The notes under the pieces were generated by a model, which did not search any database, was not told the origin of the DNA, and saw only the letters and a program-made list of their open reading frames with translations. A DNA stretch of 64,000 bases from a virus: IMG/VR virus record IMGVR_UViG_3300036939_000049, positions 1 through 64,000 of that record; one strand, 5' to 3'. Positions within the stretch are counted from its first letter, which is position 1, and every line of letters starts with the position of its first letter. Of this stretch, positions 26,350-33,059 are shown one piece after another. The position numbers were made by a program, and so were the translations under genes.

Positions 26350-27066
26350 ATGTCGTTTTACAGCAATTTGCTAGCAAAAAAACGTTTGTGGTCCCCAACA
26401 ATGGGGGATAAACAGCCAGTAATGCCAGGAAGCGAAGGAACTATTGGTCGCTGCTTGGCTTTGCGTGTACTGGAGATTCCCGTTGGGGACTGGGTGAACG
26501 AAACCCAAGAAAAAGGAACATTACCAGAAGACGCGATCACGCTCCTCAAATCCAACGCCGAGGACGAGCTTAAACACGACAAACTACTACAAATGGCGCA
26601 CGACACTTATGCGTTGACTACGGTAGAGATGCAACAGGAAGCTAACGTGATCGCGCTCGAATGGTTCAAGCATCCAGACCCCCCAATAGTAAAAGCCTTC
26701 GTACTGGAAAATGCCGTGTTTTTTATCATTTTGCCCATCCTGCGGAAGTTTGGTGGACAAGGACTGAGAAATGCAGCGTTCGATATTAGCTCAGACGAAA
26801 GTATTCACGCGCCATGTAACAGAGCTGTAGCGAAACGTATGGGATACTCGTTCAGTCCAAGTTTGGATAAGCTACGTGATCGCACAGCCCGGTTTTTAGT
26901 GCGTGACTTAAATGCCCCTGGTAAGCTAGGTCTTCCTCAGCCTTGGCTAGATGCTTCAGAAAGCTTGTTGCATAAGGGACTAGCCCCTCAGTTACAAGAG
27001 ACTCAAAATTACATAATGCCTGCGTTTTTTGAATCTCACGCTGCCGACCTCCCGCAGTACTCCTAG
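26350..27066 (+). CDS. nrdB: Compact ribonucleotide reductase small subunit (NrdB-like), Tyr-less
   Basis: Protein of 238 residues, shorter than the common 320-380. Ferritin-like metal motifs are visible: EDELKHD (Glu115 and His118 in E. coli numbering), VLENAVFF (Glu204) and SDESIH (Glu238 and His241). The residue four after the first His, where the radical Tyr122 should be, is Leu. All visible carboxylates are kept, so it may use a metal-based oxidant like the Tyr-less class I subtypes rather than a tyrosyl radical. It is coupled to NrdA. A ferritin-like relative is possible but the context favours NrdB. Confidence 0.75.
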   Translation: MSFYSNLLAKKRLWSPTMGDKQPVMPGSEGTIGRCLALRVLEIPVGDWVNETQEKGTLPEDAITLLKSNAEDELKHDKLLQMAHDTYALTTVEMQQEANVIALEWFKHPDPPIVKAFVLENAVFFIILPILRKFGGQGLRNAAFDISSDESIHAPCNRAVAKRMGYSFSPSLDKLRDRTARFLVRDLNAPGKLGLPQPWLDASESLLHKGLAPQLQETQNYIMPAFFESHAADLPQYS

Positions 27067-27068
27067 TT

Positions 27069-27087
27069 TGTACACGAATCGTTTACA
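27069..27087. repeat. 19-bp palindromic repeat, copy 3
   Basis: TGTACACGAATCGTTTACA lies two bases after the NrdB stop and directly before the GTG of the HNH gene. It differs from the perfect palindrome of copies 5 and 6 only in the right arm (GTTTACA for GTGTACA). Confidence 0.65.
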
Positions 27088-27564
27088 GTGTCCCAACTAA
27101 CACTTGCATTTGATCGCGTACCCATCCCTAACTATCCCAAGTACGCGATCGATTCTTCAGGAAACGTCTACGGGCGCAAAGGACAACCCCTCAAAGGTAA
27201 CTTTGTTGATGGATACAACAAAGTCCACCTAGGTGATAAATACCATTACGTTCATCGACTCGTATTGCTGACATTCGTTGGTTCGTGTCCAGAGGGGTAT
27301 GAGGCATGCCATAAAAACAGCGATCGCGCAGACAACCGCCTCTCAAATTTGTGTTGGGGGAGCAAGAAACGGAATGCGCGTGACCGAAAGAAACTAGGTT
27401 ACCACCGCCCAGGTCTTAGCCCCGCACAGAAGGAACGTGCTCGCTATCTCTATGAGGTTGAGCGCTGGTCGTTTGATAAATTGCATAAGGAATTCAAATG
27501 TGATGACCATACCATCCGCAGATACGCCAAAAAATACGGCTGGCAACGCCAACAAGCCGCTTAG
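27088..27564 (+). CDS. NUMOD4-HNH homing endonuclease
   Basis: Protein of 158 residues with a GTG start. A NUMOD4 domain (about 10-45, VPIPNYPKYAIDSSGNVYGR) is followed by an HNH nuclease (about 55-100): VHRLVLLTFVG, CHKNSDRADNRLSNLCWGS, containing the His and Asn residues of the fold. The C-terminal 50 residues form a basic helix-turn-helix-like tail (DDHTIRRYAKKYGW). It follows the reductase genes, a classic location for phage homing endonucleases, which insert at conserved sites in such genes. Confidence 0.8.
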   Translation: MSQLTLAFDRVPIPNYPKYAIDSSGNVYGRKGQPLKGNFVDGYNKVHLGDKYHYVHRLVLLTFVGSCPEGYEACHKNSDRADNRLSNLCWGSKKRNARDRKKLGYHRPGLSPAQKERARYLYEVERWSFDKLHKEFKCDDHTIRRYAKKYGWQRQQAA

Positions 27565-27835
27565 TCTTGTTAGGGCTGCTGGCATCCTGGATGAAGACTC
27601 CAACAGAGTGTTAGCGATTGCTGGTGAGCTAGAGCCTAAACCTGTGTGCCTTCAGCGCCTAGCAGGACGCATCGAGCGCCACACTCGCTTATCGCTAGGA
27701 CAGAAAGAGCAGGCACTACACTTTTTGTTCCACCCTGCTTATACAAAGGATGGGTACGCGATCGCGCTCCAATACCTGCGATTGTGCCTAAACCCGCGAT
27801 ATACCGCCAGAGGTACGGCTTGGAAAGCCCGATAG
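27503..27835 (+). CDS. Hypothetical small protein overlapping the HNH gene
   Basis: Protein of 110 residues from ATG 27503, overlapping the HNH gene by 62 bases in another frame. The region GELEPKPVCLQRLAGRIERH is helical and basic. No family is recognised. It may be a coupled small gene; an earlier start at 27437 would lie wholly inside the HNH gene and is less likely. Confidence 0.45.
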   Translation: MTIPSADTPKNTAGNANKPLSLVRAAGILDEDSNRVLAIAGELEPKPVCLQRLAGRIERHTRLSLGQKEQALHFLFHPAYTKDGYAIALQYLRLCLNPRYTARGTAWKAR

Positions 27836-27842
27836 TTAGCCG

Positions 27843-27861
27843 TGTAAACTATTCGTGTACT
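27843..27861. repeat. 19-bp palindromic repeat, copy 4
   Basis: TGTAAACTATTCGTGTACT overlaps the stop codon of the leftward XRE gene that ends at 27849. Read along that gene it has the same orientation as copies 1-3. The last base departs from the family. Confidence 0.6.
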
Positions 27862-28082
27862 TCATCCAAGGTTTGATCAAGCGCTCGTGCTACTCGAATC
27901 AAGGTATTTAATCTTGCTCCAGCATATCTACTAGCTTCAAGTTTTTGAACTTGCTGCTCCGTTACACCCAGCCTATCTGCTAACCTCTTTTGAGTCCACC
28001 CCAAATCTTTACGTGTCTGAATCAACTCTAGACCAACATGTTCTAGAAATACTCTAACCCCAATTGACATACCTGTACGCAA
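27849..28082 (-). CDS. Small XRE-family regulator
   Basis: Protein of 77 residues with one XRE helix-turn-helix: LELIQTRKDLGWTQKRLADR, then VTEQQVQKLEASRY. The last helix reads LIRVARALDQTLDEV. No toxin gene is seen beside it, so an antitoxin role is not supported. A perfect inverted repeat 14 bases upstream suggests autoregulation. Confidence 0.75.
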   Translation of the reverse strand: MRTGMSIGVRVFLEHVGLELIQTRKDLGWTQKRLADRLGVTEQQVQKLEASRYAGARLNTLIRVARALDQTLDEVHE

Positions 28083-28096
28083 CTCAATTGCTGTGT

Positions 28097-28111
28097 TACT
28101 CTATCAGAGTA
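28097..28111. promoter_or_regulatory. Operator-like palindrome
   Basis: TACTCT and AGAGTA with a 3-base centre form a perfect 15-bp inverted repeat just upstream of the leftward XRE gene. It is the best candidate for that protein's operator. Confidence 0.5.
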
Positions 28112-28190
28112 GCAAGAAAAACTGCAAAACAAAAGACAGCCGTCGTAGCCGTCTTTTGAGTAGTAAATATTTGATTAAGGCTTGATAATT

Positions 28191-29027
28191 GTGAGCAGTA
28201 TTGAATGGACGGATGCCACATGGAATTGGTTAACTGGTTGTTCTCGTACCAGTCCGGAATGTGACTTTTGTTATGCAGCAGAGGCAGCCAAGTCAGCTCG
28301 GTTGCAACAGTTTTCCCAATATCAAGGGGTAGAGAAGTGGGATGGAACCGTCAATTTTGCGGAGAGTCAGCTAGAGAAGCCACTCTCATGGCGCAAGCCA
28401 AAACGAATATTCACCTGTTCGATGTCGGATGTATTCCACGAAAACGTTCCTGATGAATGGCGCGATCGCGCTTTTGCAGTCATGGCGATCGCGAATCACC
28501 ACACGTATCAAGTTCTAACGAAGCGAACCGCAAGGATGGTGGAATATTTTTCTCAACCTAACCTCGGCAAGCGCTGGGCAAAGATTATTGAGAGTAATTT
28601 TATGTCTAGTCCATGCCTTGGGCATTTATTGGACGAGCTAAAAGAGGACTGCTTTTTAGGTAATGTGTGGCTTGGAACTACAGCTGGGTGCCAAGAGTCT
28701 GTACGTGATCGCGTACCTCTAATATCTGGGCTAACAGATAAAGGCTGGACAACCTTCATTAGTGCAGAACCACTACTTGAAGAACTGCATTTAGGTTTTG
28801 CCTTTCCTGGGTATCGAGTTAGTTGGGTTATCACTGGTGCTGAGTCTGGTCGTAGTGCTCGTCCAATGAATGAAGACTGGGTAAGAAATTTACGCGATCA
28901 ATGCGTAGAGGCGGATGTAGCGTTCTTCTACAAGCAAGATTTTAAAAAAGGCAAAAAAATCAGCTTGCCAGAACTAGACGGTAAGCAGTGGGCTGAATTT
29001 CCACAAAAACAGGAGGTGGCAGCGTGA
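28191..29027 (+). CDS. Phage Gp37/Gp68-family protein (DUF5131)
   Basis: Protein of 278 residues from GTG 28191. It opens with SSIEWTDATWNWLTGCSRTS and has the Cys cluster CSRTSPECDFCYA, followed by RIFTCSMSDVFHE and a C-terminal SWVITGAESG, FYKQDF and a GKQWAEFP end. These are the conserved parts of the Gp37/Gp68 family, whose Cys cluster resembles an iron-sulphur/radical-SAM-like site; its reaction is not established. It overlaps RNase HII by four bases, so the two are cotranslated. Confidence 0.8.
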   Translation: MSSIEWTDATWNWLTGCSRTSPECDFCYAAEAAKSARLQQFSQYQGVEKWDGTVNFAESQLEKPLSWRKPKRIFTCSMSDVFHENVPDEWRDRAFAVMAIANHHTYQVLTKRTARMVEYFSQPNLGKRWAKIIESNFMSSPCLGHLLDELKEDCFLGNVWLGTTAGCQESVRDRVPLISGLTDKGWTTFISAEPLLEELHLGFAFPGYRVSWVITGAESGRSARPMNEDWVRNLRDQCVEADVAFFYKQDFKKGKKISLPELDGKQWAEFPQKQEVAA

Positions 29028-29602
29028 TTGTTGCTCGTGTCGAAGAATCAAAGCGCGGAAACTGGTTCGGTCCTATTGTCGCGATCGCGTCCATACCATT
29101 CGACGACAAAGCTCCCGAACTCGCTCGGTTACTCAAAGGTCGAAAAGGGCAGCTACGGGATTCCAAGATGATGTCCAAGATCGTTCGCCAGAAACTTCTA
29201 CCTCAAATTCAAGAGTCTATTATCTGGCGTATTGGCTACGCTACAGCGACTGAAATTGAGCGAAACGGTATTTACTGGGCTTGGGCAAAGGCTTGTGATA
29301 GAGCCGTACAAAAACTCCCCATTGTCCCAGATCGCGTACTGGTTGATGGCAACCAAAAGATTCCTTGCCTCGAAATTCCCCAGACAACTTTGGTTGATGG
29401 AGACAAGCGAGATTTCTGCCTTGCTGCCTCCAGCGTGATCGTCAAAGAATGGTCCGACGGTTTAGTAGAACGACTAGGAAAGAAATACCCTCATGCATTG
29501 GACAAGCATCACGGATATGGCACGGTACAGCATCGCCAAGAACTAGCACTACACGGGCTAACTCCTCAGCATCGTAAAGGCTTCTGCCAGCGGTACGCCT
29601 AG
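29024..29602 (+). CDS. rnhB: Ribonuclease HII
   Basis: Protein of 192 residues that would remove ribonucleotides or RNA primers from DNA hybrids. It matches the family: RVEESKRGNWFGPIVA at residues 5-20 (normally DExGRGxxxGP), LRDSKMMS, VLVDGN, a central GDKRDFCLAASSVIVKEW and DKHHGYGT near the end. In the first motif the usual Asp is replaced by Glu, so the first metal ligand may be altered. It overlaps the upstream Gp37-like gene and, at its 3' end, the convergent GIY-YIG gene by four bases. Confidence 0.8.
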   Translation: MIVARVEESKRGNWFGPIVAIASIPFDDKAPELARLLKGRKGQLRDSKMMSKIVRQKLLPQIQESIIWRIGYATATEIERNGIYWAWAKACDRAVQKLPIVPDRVLVDGNQKIPCLEIPQTTLVDGDKRDFCLAASSVIVKEWSDGLVERLGKKYPHALDKHHGYGTVQHRQELALHGLTPQHRKGFCQRYA

Positions 29603-30222
29603 TATGTACACGAATCGTGTACATACTTCTCTACTGGAGAAGCTTTCAAAGCCTCAAGCATCTTCTCCAGTAGTTCCTTCCCTGTCCCGTATTCTTCTAA
29701 TTCAGGGTGCTCAATCAAAAAGTCTATGTACTCGCGAAGGACATCTGATTTTGTAGCTTTTACGCGATCGCAGTACTCGCTAAATTCTTCTAAAAGTCTT
29801 GGCTCAATCCAAACTGCCATCGGCTTGGACTTAACTCGCTTCTCTAATCTCTTCTCTCGTTCTGGCTTTACACAAAATCTAATATCAACATGCGGCTTTT
29901 TCTCTCGGGCAGTACGCAATATAGGCATCGGAACGCCATTCAAAGGAGGCTTAAAGTGACTAATCAAAGCCTTCTCTATTTCCAAGAGCAAAGCTGGATC
30001 ACTCACTTCTACCCAAGCAATTCGGACATCACCAATTTCAACCAATTCTTGAAAACGATGGTGCTGTCGCCATCTAAAGCGAACTCGTATCGACTTGCCT
30101 ACGTACAAAACAATCTTGTCTTTTGCTATAGCCAAGTAAATACCTGCGGAATCAGGCAGCAGCTTTCTGTCTTCCAATGGAACACTAGGAAGACTATCTA
30201 CAAATTCATTTGTGAAATACAT
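29599..30222 (-). CDS. GIY-YIG nuclease with RHH-like domain
   Basis: Protein of 207 residues. The N-terminal half is a GIY-YIG nuclease: AGIYLAIAKDKIVLYVGKS at about 26-44, with Arg in RVRFRWRQHH and the catalytic Glu in LLEIEKALI. A basic linker follows, then residues about 135-175 (VWIEPRLLEEFSEYCDRV and TKSDVLREYIDFLI) resemble a ribbon-helix-helix DNA-binding unit. It starts one base from the RHH gene on the same strand. The fusion suggests targeting of the nuclease to a specific site. Confidence 0.7.
   Translation of the reverse strand: MYFTNEFVDSLPSVPLEDRKLLPDSAGIYLAIAKDKIVLYVGKSIRVRFRWRQHHRFQELVEIGDVRIAWVEVSDPALLLEIEKALISHFKPPLNGVPMPILRTAREKKPHVDIRFCVKPEREKRLEKRVKSKPMAVWIEPRLLEEFSEYCDRVKATKSDVLREYIDFLIEHPELEEYGTGKELLEKMLEALKASPVEKYVHDSCTY
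29605..29623. repeat. 19-bp palindromic repeat, copy 5 (perfect)
   Basis: TGTACACGAATCGTGTACA is a perfect 9+1+9 palindrome, extending to 12-base arms (29602-29626). It begins three bases after the RNase HII stop and encodes the last residues of the convergent GIY-YIG gene. Confidence 0.7.
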
Positions 30223-30432
30223 CTAAGACTCGTTATTCTTCTTAACAACCTCTCTCGCAAGGTTCATTCCGCCAGATCGCAGCATAATTTCCAACAATTC
30301 CGATCGCGTAAGCCCCAATTCAAACGAAAGATTGTCCAATTCGTCCGAAATCGTCTCAGTCAGAACAAAGTTATAACGCTTCTTTACTTCACCGTATTTG
30401 AACACTTCCGCTTTTTTGGGGCGTTTGACCAT
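30223..30432 (-). CDS. Ribbon-helix-helix regulator
   Basis: Protein of 69 residues from ATG 30432 (MVKRPKK); a GTG at 30450 would add six. The strand RYNFVLTETI followed by helices DELDNLSFELGLTRSELLEIML fits an Arc/CopG-type fold. It is the first gene of a two-gene leftward unit with the GIY-YIG protein, and copies of TGTATACA lie at its start and 69 bases upstream, suggesting self-repression. Confidence 0.7.
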   Translation of the reverse strand: MVKRPKKAEVFKYGEVKKRYNFVLTETISDELDNLSFELGLTRSELLEIMLRSGGMNLAREVVKKNNES

Positions 30433-30441
30433 GGTATGGGG

Positions 30442-30518
30442 TGTATACACAATTCCACAACTTTAACTTACCTAACTAGCTTACCTTGGTGTTGCATAAT
30501 TAAACAAGTGTGTATACA
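30442..30518. promoter_or_regulatory. Two TGTATACA palindromes upstream of RHH gene
   Basis: TGTATACA occurs at 30442-30449 and 30511-30518, both palindromic, bracketing the presumed leftward promoter. Spacing of 69 bp is compatible with dimer-dimer contact or looping by the RHH protein. Confidence 0.45.
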
Positions 30519-30539
30519 ATTATATTATCCCAAAACGGC

Positions 30540-30565
30540 GAAACACCTCATGCCGGAGGTGTTTC
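30540..30565. other. Hairpin over a small start codon
   Basis: GAAACACCTC and GAGGTGTTTC form a perfect 10-bp stem with a 6-base loop containing the ATG of the small gene at 30550. In mRNA it could limit translation of that gene; as a rightward terminator it lacks a clear T-run. Confidence 0.4.
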
Positions 30566-30669
30566 CAATTGTTCTTATTGAATTCGCCAAACTAATTAGC
30601 TTCTTAGCTTTTGGCTTGCTAATTAGCCTTCTACCTTACAGCCCAACAAAGGGTTCTGTTTGCTTATGA
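30550..30669 (+). CDS. 39-residue single-membrane-segment peptide
   Basis: Small gene reading MPEVFPIVLIEFAKLISFLA and so on, with one hydrophobic segment at about 8-30 (FAKLISFLAFGLLISLL). Its stop overlaps the next start (ATGA), so it is part of a tight run of small genes. Function unknown. Confidence 0.4.
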   Translation: MPEVFPIVLIEFAKLISFLAFGLLISLLPYSPTKGSVCL

Positions 30670-30830
30670 GTATATCTGGTAATGTACCCCCACTGCAAGG
30701 GGGGTGGTTCGTACTTATCGAGAGTTCTTCTCCCTCTCCTCTTCACTGGCTAGGTTGGACGGTACTACTTTGGTCAAAACCTGCGGATAAAATTTGTGTC
30801 GAGGAGAACCGCCGTGACGTCGCAGAATGA
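30666..30830 (+). CDS. 54-residue peptide in small-gene run
   Basis: Starts within the stop of the previous small gene (ATGA) and overlaps the next gene by 17 bases. The centre is Trp-rich (PLHWLGWTVLLWSKPAD) and might be membrane-associated. Not recognised. Confidence 0.4.
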   Translation: MSISGNVPPLQGGWFVLIESSSPSPLHWLGWTVLLWSKPADKICVEENRRDVAE

Positions 30831-31269
30831 CACTACTGTCCCGCAGCCATTCGACGCTGTTTTGGGGGGTATACCCCTGCAAAAGCTGATTAAGCTCACC
30901 CAAATCGAGGTGATTACAGGTGTAGGAAAATATAAGGTTCCGGCTATTGTGACAGGTCAGCTAGCCGTTAATCGTGACCCTCTAGTAGAAAAATGGGTAA
31001 TCACCCATGTCAGGTCTGGAAGACGAATAGCAGACCGCAAACGCAGCATTCAATTCGATACTGAATTCTCACTCTTTGGTGCCTTATATGTGGCGATGTC
31101 TCTAGAAAAGCTTGATTTTTCTTGGTTTACCCAAGATGCGAAGTTAAATACGAAAAAAGCACCGAATGGGTTTCGCGATCGCATTGCAGAAATCCTACAA
31201 GAGGCTAGGAACTGGGAAGTTAACGCACTGACAACAAGCCTAGAACCAATTCAGGAGGAAGAAAGATGA
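30814..31269 (+). CDS. Hypothetical protein
   Basis: Protein of 151 residues from GTG 30814, eight bases behind GAGGAG; another GTG at 30796 is possible. Beta-rich N-terminal half with RDPLVEKWVITHVRSGRRIA and an acidic helical C-terminus. It stands in the early gene region before the methyltransferase and replication genes. No family recognised. Confidence 0.55.
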   Translation: MTSQNDTTVPQPFDAVLGGIPLQKLIKLTQIEVITGVGKYKVPAIVTGQLAVNRDPLVEKWVITHVRSGRRIADRKRSIQFDTEFSLFGALYVAMSLEKLDFSWFTQDAKLNTKKAPNGFRDRIAEILQEARNWEVNALTTSLEPIQEEER

Positions 31270-31549
31270 GCAGTACTACCGACTAGAGATCAATCACGAA
31301 GTAGCCCTAGTAAGAAAAATTCGCCGCGATCCACTAGCCGACTTAAAGGTCAAAGTGCTTCAGGTCAATCATCTTGTCCTAGAACCAGAGGGCAGACCTT
31401 ATACCTCAACATCCTGGTTGTTTGCAGGGTATCTAAAACATGACGGAGCGCTATTCATTCCCGCTACAGCAACGTACGATCCAGCTGGTTGCGAGAAACA
31501 ATTACGCGGTAGAGCGTACCAAGCACTAATCACCAAGGGCAGAAGTTAA
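31266..31549 (+). pseudogene. Small gene with apparent frameshift at its start
   Basis: A strong ribosome site (AGGAGG at 31253-31258) precedes ATG 31266, but that frame stops after six codons (MSSTTD). The -1 frame is open from 31244 to 31549 and reads as a good protein, with YYRLEINHEVALVRKIRRDP and WLFAGYLKHDGALFIPA. Either the gene has a short deletion near its start, a ribosomal slip is used, or translation starts at GTG 31355. Its last codons (AYQALITKGRS) are part of a 47-bp repeat shared with the next gene. Confidence 0.45.
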
Positions 31550-31560
31550 ACAAATTTGTG
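31514..31560 (+). repeat. 47-bp direct repeat, copy 1
   Basis: Covers the end of one gene and the following spacer, from GCGTACCAAGCAC to CAAATTTGTG. It recurs at 32128-32174 with one base changed. The repeats flank the 31576-32163 gene and could recombine to remove or duplicate it. Confidence 0.75.
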
Positions 31561-31575
31561 CCTTTGGTGTAATAA

Positions 31576-32163
31576 ATGCGACACAACACTTATTCATTTG
31601 CAAAAAAGATGGACGACCTATTAGAGTACTACAAAAACAAACTTGAGAATCTTGCAACACATTGCAGAGTGGAGACAATTCATTATTTTGACGAATCCAA
31701 TGGACCACAGGTATGGGGCGATTACTGTGGAGACTGCGCGGAATGGATAGTTAGCCTAACCCGTTGCAAGCTTGTAATGGGTTGCCTCGCACTCTTGGCG
31801 CATCCATTACTCAGACAACGCTATTACCAGTTTTATCAACCGTGGTGGGAGTTTAGCTACTGGGGGGAAAGCGAAATTCACCCTCATATAGAAATTTGCG
31901 CGGAAAAAGACAGCATGTCTTGCTGTGATCGCTGTGGCGTAATTCTGTCCTACAGCCTTACTGAATACGGTGTTAGGACGGAAATTGAGCATTTTGAGTC
32001 TTTGGATGTCAACTCAGTTAATTCACGTAACGCTTACCAACTTTGGCAAGTATTTCAATCAGGCATAGACCTTGAAATTGAATACGAGCGATTAGCGGCA
32101 TTAGGAGAAAAGTTTCTAGGGAAAATCGCGTACCAAGCACTAATCACCAAGGACAGAAGTTAA
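31576..32163 (+). CDS. Hypothetical Cys-rich protein
   Basis: Protein of 195 residues (ATG 31609 would give 184). It contains several Cys residues including YCGDCAEW and SCCDRCGVIL, which might bind zinc. Its last residues (AYQALITKDRS) are almost the same as those of the preceding gene because both lie in a 47-bp repeat, so the 3' end may have been copied. No enzyme motif recognised. Confidence 0.5.
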   Translation: MRHNTYSFAKKMDDLLEYYKNKLENLATHCRVETIHYFDESNGPQVWGDYCGDCAEWIVSLTRCKLVMGCLALLAHPLLRQRYYQFYQPWWEFSYWGESEIHPHIEICAEKDSMSCCDRCGVILSYSLTEYGVRTEIEHFESLDVNSVNSRNAYQLWQVFQSGIDLEIEYERLAALGEKFLGKIAYQALITKDRS

Positions 32164-32174
32164 ACAAATTTGTG
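32128..32174 (+). repeat. 47-bp direct repeat, copy 2
   Basis: Near-identical to 31514-31560. It is followed directly by a 12-base inverted repeat upstream of the Dam gene. Confidence 0.75.
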
Positions 32175-32201
32175 TCGCATTTATGTAACAAATGCGACAC
32201 A
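32171..32201. promoter_or_regulatory. Operator-like inverted repeat before Dam gene
   Basis: TGTGTCGCATTT and AAATGCGACACA form a perfect 12-base inverted repeat with a 7-base centre, 31 bases before the Dam start. The half-site ATTTGCGAC occurs again at 32212-32220. It would bind a dimeric regulator of the methyltransferase and replication genes. Confidence 0.55.
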
Positions 32202-32231
32202 AAACTAACCCATTTGCGACATTATACTACG

Positions 32232-33059
32232 ATGATGGCTATTTCACGTCCAGCCTTACGTTATCCCGGTGGTAAATTTCGGGATGGGTATTGGATTATC
32301 AACCACTTCCCCAAACACATGACTTACTGCGAACCATTCGGTGGTGGTGGTTCAGTCCTACTACTTAAGCAACCTTCGACCTATGAGTTCTACAATGATC
32401 TCGACGGAGAGGTTGTTAACTTCTTCAAGATGCTGCGTGACAGAGGAAGCGCGTTAATTGAGAAGATTCAACTCACGCCTTACAGCCGAGTAGAACAAGA
32501 ACTCAGCCGTATTCCAGAAGGTGATGAATTGGAAAGGGCGAGACGTTTCTATACCAGAAGTTGGCAGACCATAAATGGTGCAGAAAAACGTTATGCCTCT
32601 GGCTGGCGAAATATATATAAAAGTACTCGCGGGACTGATGTGATTCGCGAGTGGAATAACACTGAACACTTGCAGGCAGTTGTTTGGCGGCTTCGTCAAG
32701 TTCAGATTGAAAACCGTCCAGCCTTAGATTTAGTTAAGCGCATTGATACTGAGGAAACTCTGTTTTATTTCGATCCACCCTATGTAAAGAGCACTCGATC
32801 TGAAAAGCATAGAGATTTGTATAAATTTGAGTTGAACGACGAAGAACATTGTCAACTAAGTAAAGTCATTCATTCGCTCAAAGGAATGAGCATCATCTCT
32901 GGGTATGACTGTGCGTTATATCGAGAACTCTTTAAGGATTTTTACTTAGTTAAGAAAAAGACAACCAAAAATCATGGCAAAACAGCCATTGAATGTCTTT
33001 GGCTTTCACCAAATGTCATAAAAAGTCAACAACAATTAAACCTATTTGAGGTGCAGTAA
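32232..33059 (+). CDS. dam: D12-class adenine methyltransferase (Dam-like)
   Basis: Protein of 275 residues from ATG 32232. It would transfer a methyl group from S-adenosylmethionine to adenine N6, probably in GATC. Motifs: RYPGGKF (motif X), CEPFGGGGSVLL (motif I), FYFDPPYVKSTR (catalytic motif IV), and a C-terminal VIHSLKGMSIISGYDC. No restriction enzyme is next to it. The stop overlaps the replication protein start by one base. GATC lies in the HIP1 palindrome of the host. Confidence 0.85.
   Translation: MMAISRPALRYPGGKFRDGYWIINHFPKHMTYCEPFGGGGSVLLLKQPSTYEFYNDLDGEVVNFFKMLRDRGSALIEKIQLTPYSRVEQELSRIPEGDELERARRFYTRSWQTINGAEKRYASGWRNIYKSTRGTDVIREWNNTEHLQAVVWRLRQVQIENRPALDLVKRIDTEETLFYFDPPYVKSTRSEKHRDLYKFELNDEEHCQLSKVIHSLKGMSIISGYDCALYRELFKDFYLVKKKTTKNHGKTAIECLWLSPNVIKSQQQLNLFEVQ

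Noticed and set aside
27849-28082. Antitoxin of a toxin-antitoxin pair
   Set aside because: No toxin-like neighbour is present; the gene stands alone with its own operator.
28131-28157. AAAAGAC/GTCTTTT hairpin as terminator
   Set aside because: It lies between divergent starts and lacks a clear T-run in a useful direction.
29890-30669. Long plus-strand frame opposite the GIY-YIG and RHH genes
   Set aside because: It is antisense to two well supported genes; only its last 39 codons (from 30550) look like a separate small gene.
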